Shown: positions 16,787-23,948 of the stretch, in pieces | Layout of the letters: the number at the start of each line of letters is the position of its first letter | Position numbering within the stretch: the first letter of the stretch is position 1 | Assembly: GCA_023143685.1 (NCBI GenBank) | Contig: JAGLHE010000072.1 | Location: 1 to 32,528, forward strand | DNA length: 32,528 nucleotides | From: Candidatus Omnitrophota bacterium | GTDB taxonomy: Bacteria > Omnitrophota > Gorgyraeia > Zapsychrales > JANLHA01 | Reading direction: 5' to 3' | Made by a program: the position numbers and the translations under genes | Notes under the pieces: model-generated | Told to the model about the DNA's origin: nothing | The model's input: the letters and a program-made list of their open reading frames with translations, nothing else | Database searches by the model: none

Positions 16787-17613
16787 TTAATTTCTCCTTT
16801 GATAGAAATCGTATATTCTTTAACAACTATATTCTTTCCGGACTTTTTAAGCGCCTCTTCAGTCAGTTTTAAGGCTCCGCCGCAACATGGAACTTCCATT
16901 TTCACTACTGTTATTGACTTAATATTATTATCCTGAATAATAGCTGTGAGTTTTTCCAAGTACATATCCATAGCCGCATCAAGTTTCGGGCAAAACATTA
17001 TTAATATTTTCCCTTTTAAAAATCGCCTATGGAAATCCGCGTAAGTAAACGGAACACAATCCCCGGCAACAAGCAACTCACAATCCTGGAAATAAGGCGC
17101 ACCCGGGCTTACAAGATGTAACTGTGTGGGCCACTGGCGCAGTTCAGATTTAATAGTCCCCGACGGCTGCTCCTGAATCTCTTCAGTTTTATCACTACGG
17201 AAATCCTTCATCATCGTACCCGGACAACCACAGGGCAAAGGCTCTTCCGTCTTCTCCTCTGATGCTGGTATTGATATATTGTGTTCTTTCAAATAATTCA
17301 CAGCCTGTTCAAGATATTCACGTTGGCCATGATCTTTTAAATGCTTTATATGAGCTGTAATAACATTTTCCCCGGCCTTCACCACATTCTCCATGACTTT
17401 CTTCTCGTCGTATTCTTCTGCTTCACGTTCTTCTATTGCAATCGCGCCCTCAGGGCAATTACCGATACAGGCCCCTAAGCCATCACATAATAATTCTCCA
17501 ACAAGCCTTGCTTTACCGTCTATAATCTGCAGCGCTCCTTCCGGACAATCAGGCACACACGCACCACATCCATTACACTTATTTTCATCAATCTTGATAA
17601 TCTTTCTTAACAT
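16783..17613 (-). CDS. 4Fe-4S ferredoxin-domain protein with Cys-rich C-terminus
   Basis: 276 residues from the ATG at 17613, which gives the usual MLRKIIKIDENKC start; an earlier in-frame ATG at 17664 is possible. Cluster 1 has C13, C16, C19 and C23. Cluster 2 is atypical: C43, C49 and C53 in LLCDGLGACIGNCPEG. The rest (about 90-276) includes CGCPG, AGDCVPFTYADFH, FCPKLDA and VPCCGGAL. Single-gene neighbours of this type occur in anaerobes beside rubrerythrin and DsrE genes. It is probably a cytoplasmic electron carrier or sensor; the exact partner is unknown. Confidence 0.85.
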   Translation of the reverse strand: MLRKIIKIDENKCNGCGACVPDCPEGALQIIDGKARLVGELLCDGLGACIGNCPEGAIAIEEREAEEYDEKKVMENVVKAGENVITAHIKHLKDHGQREYLEQAVNYLKEHNISIPASEEKTEEPLPCGCPGTMMKDFRSDKTEEIQEQPSGTIKSELRQWPTQLHLVSPGAPYFQDCELLVAGDCVPFTYADFHRRFLKGKILIMFCPKLDAAMDMYLEKLTAIIQDNNIKSITVVKMEVPCCGGALKLTEEALKKSGKNIVVKEYTISIKGEIK

Positions 17614-17669
17614 TATTTTCTCTCGAGTTAATCTCTCTATCCATACACCGGCGTCTTTCAACATTGCCT

Positions 17670-18197
17670 TTATTCCGCCGGCTCATAAAATTCTTTTGGG
17701 TGCTTACACACAGGACATATTTCCGGAGGCTCAATGCCTTCGTGAATATATCCGCATTTACTGCATTTCCATTTTATCGGTTTTTCTCTTTTGTATACCG
17801 TTCCGTCTTCTACCATTTTAAGCAACTTTTTATATCTTTCTTCATGCTCTTTCTCTACCTTTGCTATCTGTTCAAACAACACCGCAATTTCATCAAACCC
17901 TTCCTCCTTTGCTTCTTTAGCAAAGTCCGGATACATCTGTGTTGTCTCATAATGTTCGCCGCCCATCGCAGCTTCCAGGTTTGCTTTTGTATCACCAATA
18001 CCATTTAACGCCTTAAATTCGTCTTTCGCGTGCTGCATTTCATTATCAGCTGTTTCTTCAAAAATCTTTCCAATGTAATGATACCCTTCTTTTCTGGCAA
18101 CCTTCGCAAAATAAGAATACTTATTTCTTGCCTGTGATTCACCCGCAAATGCTGCCATAAGATTTTTCTCTGTTTTTGTTCCTTTTAATTCTGCCAT
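17670..18197 (-). CDS. rbr: Rubrerythrin
   Basis: 175 residues. It is a non-haem diiron peroxidase that removes hydrogen peroxide in anaerobes. The N-terminal ferritin-like four-helix domain has the carboxylate motifs GESQARNKY and [10 protein letters not shown], with EKEHEERY in the later helix. The C-terminal rubredoxin-like domain has CSKCGY and CPVCKHP. A strong SD AGGAGA lies upstream. Placed with superoxide reductase and rubredoxin, it completes a superoxide-to-water route. Confidence 0.95.
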   Translation of the reverse strand: MAELKGTKTEKNLMAAFAGESQARNKYSYFAKVARKEGYHYIGKIFEETADNEMQHAKDEFKALNGIGDTKANLEAAMGGEHYETTQMYPDFAKEAKEEGFDEIAVLFEQIAKVEKEHEERYKKLLKMVEDGTVYKREKPIKWKCSKCGYIHEGIEPPEICPVCKHPKEFYEPAE

Positions 18198-18238
18198 TTG
18201 CCTTCTCCTCTATTCTTTGTGTTTATGCTCTGTGGTTT

Positions 18239-18424
18239 TTAACTTTTAACTCCCAACTTCTTTAAAATATTTATCATAAGACACCAATTTGTAAAAGCTG
18301 ACTGAAATAGATTAAGACCCACAAAAGCAGTAAACCATAGCCATCTAATATCAACTTTTACAGCTAAAACTACACTTACCAGTATAAACGCACCCGATAC
18401 TCCTCTAAGCATTCGTTCTAGCAT
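18239..18424 (-). CDS. DUF2892 small membrane protein
   Basis: 61 residues with two hydrophobic helices (GAFILVSVVLAV; WLWFTAFVGLNLFQSAFTNWC) and the closing CLMINILKKLG, matching the YgaP-type inner-membrane domain DUF2892. It starts at the ATG after GGAGGGG. The role of the domain is not established, though it is often beside redox or sulfur genes. It lies between the barrel protein and rubrerythrin in the operon. Confidence 0.8.
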   Translation of the reverse strand: MLERMLRGVSGAFILVSVVLAVKVDIRWLWFTAFVGLNLFQSAFTNWCLMINILKKLGVKS

Positions 18425-18437
18425 TTCCCCCTCCTCT

Positions 18438-19721
18438 CTAAAAATTGTATCTTACCCTTGTAAAAACGTTTTTATTCTTTTCCATCTGCCCGAATTCAGT
18501 TATGTCATCCTCGCCCCACGGTAAATTAGCCCCAAATGTAACTTTCCACTGATCACTGATATCATAACTTATAGAAGGCCGCGCATACCCATCTTTATCA
18601 GATGGAGAAAAAAAAGTAAAAAGGGATAGCTGCACTGTTTGATTCTTAAAAAGCTTTGTAATTCGATTTGTTAAAAGATGCCTGAATTCATCAAAACGAT
18701 AATCAGCTGCAAGCAAATTATCTTCATAATTATCGTAATCCAATATCTCTTCAATAAAATATTGAACACCCACACTGAAATCATTACCTAAATCTTTTGT
18801 ATATCCTGCCATAGCTTTGAACATAGAATTTGCCACTAACCTGTTGTTGCCGTCAGAATCCTCGCGGGAATAAACATAACCCACCTCGGCGTTTCCTATC
18901 CCTGAGGCAATAGGCCCACGGATACTTGCTCCATAAACATCCAACCGTTCGTAAAAAAGCTGCCGGGCTGATTCGTCTTTGTAGCTACGCGGGCTTTTAT
19001 CGAAACCCTGAAAGTAATAAAACGCGGCCTCATTGCTGCCGAAATTACGGTAAATTCTTAAAGCATATTCGTTATTAGACAATTGAAAAGGAACAGAAAC
19101 GATGTGCCTGTCCGAATTAGTCCCGGAAATTCCTCCTTGAAAGCTGTCAAAAAATGATAGCCTGTCCCCTTTTGCATGGGTATTGGGCGTAAAATACGGG
19201 ATAATAATAAAATCTATATTAGTAATGTCGGGATAGAAAGATGTCTTTATGGCATATGAGGGTTTTTTGAGATATTCATCATCCCGGCCTGCAAAAAACG
19301 AAACATAATCTTTAGGGAACATATCATTTATAAACAGATAATCTCCGGTTCCCCATGTTGAAATCTGGCTGCCGAGTTTTACGTCCATTAAATCAAAGGG
19401 TGTCAAAGATAAATTAAACTCTCTTAATTCAAAATTTGTTTTTCCTGAGAAATATTCATCAACCGTAAAATCCCCTTTAAGCTTCACAACAGCACCTTTC
19501 TCAGATAAATAGCTGTCACCTCTAAACCTATAAATACTTTTTAACTGTAAACGCTGTTCAAGCAGATTAAAGTCATCTCTCTTTGTATTATCATCGCTTA
19601 ATTTAATTCCGTAATCTAATTCCGCAAAACCGTGTACAGAAGAAAGGCCTGCATAAACACGTTTGCCGGCAAAAAACAAAAACACTACAACAAAAAGAAA
19701 TATGCGCTTTTTAAGTTTCAT
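18438..19721 (-). CDS. Outer-membrane beta-barrel protein of an RND/LolA cluster
   Basis: 427 residues from the ATG at 19721, immediately after the upstream stop; the TTG at 19730 is less likely. It has a signal peptide (KKRIFLFVVVFLFFAGKRVYA), alternating aromatic strands throughout, and a C-terminal Phe (VFTRVRYNF), the outer-membrane insertion signature. It resembles DUF1302-like or porin-like proteins found beside MMPL exporters and LolA-like proteins. It could form the outer-membrane exit of an export system for a hydrophobic compound; the substrate is unknown. Confidence 0.75.
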   Translation of the reverse strand: MKLKKRIFLFVVVFLFFAGKRVYAGLSSVHGFAELDYGIKLSDDNTKRDDFNLLEQRLQLKSIYRFRGDSYLSEKGAVVKLKGDFTVDEYFSGKTNFELREFNLSLTPFDLMDVKLGSQISTWGTGDYLFINDMFPKDYVSFFAGRDDEYLKKPSYAIKTSFYPDITNIDFIIIPYFTPNTHAKGDRLSFFDSFQGGISGTNSDRHIVSVPFQLSNNEYALRIYRNFGSNEAAFYYFQGFDKSPRSYKDESARQLFYERLDVYGASIRGPIASGIGNAEVGYVYSREDSDGNNRLVANSMFKAMAGYTKDLGNDFSVGVQYFIEEILDYDNYEDNLLAADYRFDEFRHLLTNRITKLFKNQTVQLSLFTFFSPSDKDGYARPSISYDISDQWKVTFGANLPWGEDDITEFGQMEKNKNVFTRVRYNF

Positions 19722-19722
19722 A

Positions 19723-20511
19723 TTATTCAATCCATTGCGACGGGGCTTTTCTTAAATACCTTTCTTTAAAGATATTGTCGGTTAAACCGACATCATAACT
19801 GATATTTGAAAACTCCATAAGAGTTTCTCCGGCTCTTTCTAAATCAACAGTTTTTGATTTCACAACAGTTGGATATCCTTGAATATCTTGTATTTCTACT
19901 GCCTCTATCGTGCGAATTAACTTGTTTTGAGCATTGTAATATTCGGCTTTCATTGGCATAAAGTTTTGCTTATCAATCCAGACAAAATAATATTTAAACT
20001 CGACACCCCGGCTCTCTTTTGGTGTATTTTTTATCTTATATAAACCATCAATCTCCTCGACTAATTCATGCACATCTGCCTGAACCCCTCTTCCTGATAC
20101 ATCTTCATATACAAAATGCGAACCGACAAAACTTGAACGTTTATCACTGGAGGCAATGCGTCTTACCAAATCCAGCGCGGGCAAATAAAGCCATCTATCG
20201 TCATCCCGTCCTGTTTGTTTCCATACCATATATGTCATGGCTGCTACATCTGAAGGTTTCTTGAAATAAATATAAAATTTCTGCGCCGCACCCTCTTTAA
20301 CATTAAGCCGCAATATTCTAAACTCACGAAACCTTTGCCTTCCCTGTGAATCCGTAATGGTCATTTTTACATCAGACATCCCGTCAGCCCCGGCATAGTA
20401 CGACGTCAAATTGGCTTTATCTATAATTTCATCAACTGTAAGGGCTTTTGCTGGCACAGCTAAGCTCAAAACAAGTATTATTGCGGTTATCAAAATTGTT
20501 ATTTTCCTCAT
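19723..20511 (-). CDS. Outer membrane lipoprotein-sorting (LolA-like) protein
   Basis: 262 residues. The signal peptide ILITAIILVLSLAVPAKA is followed by a LolA/LolB-fold domain typical of the family annotated as outer membrane lipoprotein-sorting protein (DGMSDVKMTITDSQGRQRFREF, then DDDRWLYLPALDLVRRI, then FVGSHFVYEDVSGRG). It is periplasmic. The ATG overlaps the exporter stop (ATGA) and follows AGGAGGTG, so it is translationally coupled to the RND protein. It probably accepts a lipid-like substrate from the exporter and passes it toward the barrel protein. Confidence 0.85.
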   Translation of the reverse strand: MRKITILITAIILVLSLAVPAKALTVDEIIDKANLTSYYAGADGMSDVKMTITDSQGRQRFREFRILRLNVKEGAAQKFYIYFKKPSDVAAMTYMVWKQTGRDDDRWLYLPALDLVRRIASSDKRSSFVGSHFVYEDVSGRGVQADVHELVEEIDGLYKIKNTPKESRGVEFKYYFVWIDKQNFMPMKAEYYNAQNKLIRTIEAVEIQDIQGYPTVVKSKTVDLERAGETLMEFSNISYDVGLTDNIFKERYLRKAPSQWIE

Positions 20512-23117
20512 TCATCACCTCCTTGCGTTAAGCATATTTTTCTTTTAGAAGCAAAATAACAAATGCCAGAGAACATTACTATTATTGCCACAACAATAAA
20601 TGTTGAAATCTTCCATCCCACAACATTGTATCCGAACAAAACATACGCGACCGCAAAAGCAACAAACAGCGCGATCAACATACATTTACCACAGCTGCAG
20701 GTAACAGTGTTTTGAGATTCCCCCAAAACACTTGAAGGCTTAATAGAAATTATCGCCGGCAATATAAATAGAGTAGCTACCGCGGAAACTGCCATAATAA
20801 AAAACATAAAGAATCCGACTGTTTTATATGGTACCAACGATGCAGCTAAAAGCGGTAAAAATCCTATAGCCACAACCAGGGCATTTCGTATAATCGCCCG
20901 TCCGGGGCCGGAGAACATTTCTTGCGCTGTCTGTTCCCAATTCCCCTTAACATGATTTACCTCAACAGCTCTTTGTATAAAGTGAATGGCAAAATCAACT
21001 GATAATCCCAAAGTGAGGGCCGATAAAACAGCAACAGGCATATCGTAATCTTTTCCAAAAAATCCAAGCAAACTATATATAAACAAAATTGTTATAGTTA
21101 GCGGAATCATAGAAATAAGCGCTTTAACCGGAGATCTGAATAAAAACAACATCATAAAAAGAACAATGACAAAACTACCCAGAAAATTTTTAAGCATCCC
21201 TACTACCATATTATTCTGCCATACAACATTAATATAGGTAAGCCCTGCCCAATTAAAAGAAACCTTAGACGGCGGAGGATTCTTTTTTATATAATCTTCA
21301 GTAATCTCAACGACTTTGCTCATAAATTTATTATCACCGCTTTTAAGCTGCAGCCACAAAACAGTCTTTGAATAATCCGGAGTAACAAGATGCCAAAGGT
21401 CATCGGGCTTATGCGAATTCTCAAATGACATAAGAGACTGCGCTACTGCTTGCCTTGTATTTGGTACAACATTATTTACTTTATCTCCGCCTAACAATTC
21501 GTAATATACCTTTTTTACTATATCTGCCAACGATGTTGTTTTTCCGACTAAATCAGTATCCGCAAGCATTATTTGCAAATCTTCAATATATCTAAGCATT
21601 TCCGGTTCAATAAAAACTTCCTTTCTTTTATCTTGTGCTTCCATCACAAGATACGCTTCATACGTTCCGGAGAAATGCTTATTCAAAATACGATCTGCTA
21701 CTCTGATAGAATGATTTTTATTAAACCACCGTACAGGATTATCATTAACTTCTATTCTGCTTATGCCATAGACAGATAAAATTACTGCAAAAACAGAAAC
21801 ACCCAAAACCCACTTATATTTCCTGGTAACAACATTCTTAAAAGAACACAGCACTCTATCCAACAAGTGCCCTTCATCTTTTTTTACCAACCCGAAATTA
21901 TTAAATATTTTATTATTTACTAACATGACATAAGCGGGAATAAAGGAAATGGTAAGTAACCAGGCGACCATAACTCCGACTGCTACAAATACACCGAAAA
22001 CCTGAACCGGAGGAATAGGAGAAAATGACAAAGAGAAAAATCCAACCGCAGACGTCAAAGAAGTAAAGAGCATCGGGCTGAAAAGTTCATCAATAACAAA
22101 AAGCATAGTTTTTCTTCGGTCGTTATATACTTTATATTTATCGAAAAACTCGCTTAAGATATGCACAGAATCTAAAACAGCAATAGGCATTAGAAATATC
22201 GGTATCATTGACGTCATTATGTGAACCGGAAATCCAAAACCTATCAACAACCCCATGGTAATAAGGACTGTTGAAATAGCGACCAGCATTGGCGCTACAA
22301 TTAAAGCGGCAGATTTGAAGAACATCCACATTAATAAAAAAATGACAAGCCCGGCAAGAGGCGCGGAAATAGCCATCTGTTTAAACATCTCAACGCCGAA
22401 CTGGTCATTCGCTACAGGCAATCCTGTTATGTGATATTCTTCTTCTCCTGGATATTTCTGAATTATTTCGCGTATCGATTGCGCAACTTCATAACTGATA
22501 TCTTTTCGTTCAATGGGAATATATATAGCAACAGCTTTCCCATTCAGGGAAACCACGCTTCCCTGAAACATAGGATGGTCCTGAGCTTCATCCCTTATTC
22601 GTAAAGCTTCAGGCTTTGTTTCAGGAGGTTCTTCCATCAACCAATTAAACTTAACCTCTCCTATACTTCCCTGCTCAATATTATCTTTGGTTGATAAAGC
22701 GATTATTTCTCTGGATATAACTCCATCAACCTGCTCTATTTCCCTGGTAATATTGTAAATTTTGGACAGGGTGTCTACATTAAATACTCCGTCAGAGTTT
22801 TTATCGTTTACTACACCCAACACTACTAAATCATATAAAGCAAATTCCTTTTTAGTGTCACTGTGAAAAACCCTGACAGGCGCGTTTTCAGGAAGCATGT
22901 TTTCAGGGTCAGTATCAACTTTTATTTTCGTGTACTGACTTAACGCCAGCAAAACTATAATTGCTGTAATAAAAACAACTGATTTTGGATGATTAATAGA
23001 GTACCTAGAAAGTTCGCCTTTCATTTTTGACCGGCTCACATCTTCTATGCGGCCGTGTAGGAAAGTATGGTTGTCTGTTTTATACTTTCCTATACTGTGA
23101 ATAAATTTCTTTAACAT
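20508..23117 (-). CDS. RND/MMPL family exporter with repeat-derived N-terminus
   Basis: 869 residues. It has two RND halves, each with a large periplasmic loop after the first helix: one begins SINHPKSVVFITAIIVLLALSQYTKIKVDTDPENMLPE, the second follows YKWVLGVSVFAVILS. The GLSVDFAIHFI segment in helix 10 is typical of HAE3/MMPL transporters. Residues 6-37 are not part of the family; they are encoded by copy 2 of the palindromic element. The C-terminus is also unusual: after the twelfth helix there is a CSCGKC motif and two more hydrophobic segments. Start ATG at 23117 with weak GGAAC upstream. Confidence 0.88.
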   Translation of the reverse strand: MLKKFIHSIGKYKTDNHTFLHGRIEDVSRSKMKGELSRYSINHPKSVVFITAIIVLLALSQYTKIKVDTDPENMLPENAPVRVFHSDTKKEFALYDLVVLGVVNDKNSDGVFNVDTLSKIYNITREIEQVDGVISREIIALSTKDNIEQGSIGEVKFNWLMEEPPETKPEALRIRDEAQDHPMFQGSVVSLNGKAVAIYIPIERKDISYEVAQSIREIIQKYPGEEEYHITGLPVANDQFGVEMFKQMAISAPLAGLVIFLLMWMFFKSAALIVAPMLVAISTVLITMGLLIGFGFPVHIMTSMIPIFLMPIAVLDSVHILSEFFDKYKVYNDRRKTMLFVIDELFSPMLFTSLTSAVGFFSLSFSPIPPVQVFGVFVAVGVMVAWLLTISFIPAYVMLVNNKIFNNFGLVKKDEGHLLDRVLCSFKNVVTRKYKWVLGVSVFAVILSVYGISRIEVNDNPVRWFNKNHSIRVADRILNKHFSGTYEAYLVMEAQDKRKEVFIEPEMLRYIEDLQIMLADTDLVGKTTSLADIVKKVYYELLGGDKVNNVVPNTRQAVAQSLMSFENSHKPDDLWHLVTPDYSKTVLWLQLKSGDNKFMSKVVEITEDYIKKNPPPSKVSFNWAGLTYINVVWQNNMVVGMLKNFLGSFVIVLFMMLFLFRSPVKALISMIPLTITILFIYSLLGFFGKDYDMPVAVLSALTLGLSVDFAIHFIQRAVEVNHVKGNWEQTAQEMFSGPGRAIIRNALVVAIGFLPLLAASLVPYKTVGFFMFFIMAVSAVATLFILPAIISIKPSSVLGESQNTVTCSCGKCMLIALFVAFAVAYVLFGYNVVGWKISTFIVVAIIVMFSGICYFASKRKICLTQGGDE
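23007..23101. mobile_element. Palindromic element, copy 2 (in frame in the RND exporter gene)
   Basis: About 95 bp. It has an 11-bp inverted repeat TAGGAAAGTAT / ATACTTTCCTA with a 13-nt loop, plus CGGC/GCCG and GAAAG/CTTTC stems. On the minus strand it is open in the host frame and reads HSIGKYKTDNHTFLHGRIED followed by VSRSKMKGELS. It differs from copy 3 at two positions that I could see. Confidence 0.88.
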
Positions 23118-23135
23118 AGTTCAGTTCCATTTATT

Positions 23136-23603
23136 CTAATGGTTATCAAATTGAGGCGGCGCAAGATCGATTATGTTTTCAACATCAATTTCAATCAGAT
23201 ATTTGGGCTTTTCAGGCAATTTAACTTCAAAATGGCCCTTTGATTTAACACCGGCCTGAACAGCAGAAGCGACTCTTTTTGAAATCCTCTCAAGAATCCG
23301 TTCCTCCCATTTAGAAACAATATGTTCTTGCATGTCCTCTCTTGGAACGATCTTGGCCTTTCCCTGAATCGTATATCCAACAAATTTATGTTCATCAACA
23401 GCGCTTATACTAACTATTGGATTGCGTTTTAAATTCTCAAAGGTCTTGTGCTTATAAAGATCTATCACAAAAACCCTTCCTTGTTTTTCTATACCTACAA
23501 TACCTTTCGCGGAACAATGTATTGCCCCTTTGGCATCCAAGGTAGAGACAATCACAAATCCCTGTCTTTCCAGGAAATGAATAACACCATCCGGTAATTC
23601 CAT
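23136..23603 (-). CDS. Pyridoxamine 5'-phosphate oxidase-like flavin split-barrel protein
   Basis: 155 residues from the ATG at 23603 (the TTG at 23609 is less likely). The pattern ERQGFVIVSTLDAKGAIHCSAKGIVGI, then VFVIDLYKHKTFENLKRNPIVSISAVD, then GYTIQGKAKIV is that of small FMN-binding split-barrel proteins. Members are flavin reductases, haem-degrading or unknown redox enzymes. It lies between rubredoxin and the exporter, so it may exchange electrons with rubredoxin; this is inference. Confidence 0.8.
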   Translation of the reverse strand: MELPDGVIHFLERQGFVIVSTLDAKGAIHCSAKGIVGIEKQGRVFVIDLYKHKTFENLKRNPIVSISAVDEHKFVGYTIQGKAKIVPREDMQEHIVSKWEERILERISKRVASAVQAGVKSKGHFEVKLPEKPKYLIEIDVENIIDLAPPQFDNH

Positions 23604-23623
23604 AATCAAAACCCTTCTTATTA

Positions 23624-23767
23624 TTATTCTTCAACAGGTTCAAATTGATCTTTACCGACTCCGCAGTCAGGACATGTCCAATCATCCGGCAAATCATTAA
23701 ATGCCACATTATCATTCTCTGCAGGATCATAAATATAGCCACATATTACGCATTTAAATTTTCCCAT
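23624..23767 (-). CDS. Rubredoxin
   Basis: A 47-residue protein. It has [14 protein letters not shown] and [13 protein letters not shown], the two CxxC(G) knuckles that hold one iron, at the normal rubredoxin length and spacing. It is a cytoplasmic electron carrier, the usual donor to superoxide reductase and rubrerythrin. Two adjacent ATGs exist; I chose the second (23767), 6 nt after AGGAGG, over 23770. It is the first gene of the operon. Confidence 0.95.
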   Translation of the reverse strand: MGKFKCVICGYIYDPAENDNVAFNDLPDDWTCPDCGVGKDQFEPVEE

Positions 23768-23892
23768 CATCCCCCTCCTGGTATACAAGTTTAAAGTTAC
23801 AAAGATAGCAGAAGCAACCTTTCTTTCTCTTTTGCTGCTTTTGGGAATAAACTATAACTTTATTTAGTCCATTGCAACAATTATCTTCCAAC

Positions 23893-23919
23893 CAAATGAT
23901 ACCTTCCCTGTATCATTTG
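23893..23919. promoter_or_regulatory. Inverted-repeat operator in the rubredoxin operon promoter
   Basis: CAAATGATAC - 7 bp - GTATCATTTG is a perfect 10-bp inverted repeat. It spans the whole interval between the -35 and -10 elements of the promoter on the minus strand, the classic place for a repressor site. The only regulator in the operon is the terminal Rrf2 protein. Confidence 0.6.
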
Positions 23920-23923
23920 TCAA
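23896..23923 (-). promoter_or_regulatory. Promoter of the rubredoxin-Rrf2 operon
   Basis: The minus strand has a perfect -35 TTGACA (23923-23918), a 16-bp spacer and -10 TATCAT (23901-23896). Transcription would begin near 23889, leaving about 120 nt to the rubredoxin start. Confidence 0.6.
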
Positions 23924-23948
23924 GAAATTTTTTTCCTTCCCTTCCCTG

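Noticed and set aside
23893-23923. Hairpin as terminator of the glycosyltransferase gene
   Set aside because: On the minus strand no T-tract follows the stem; the T-run is on the other strand. A -35 and -10 fit around the repeat, so operator/promoter is the better reading.
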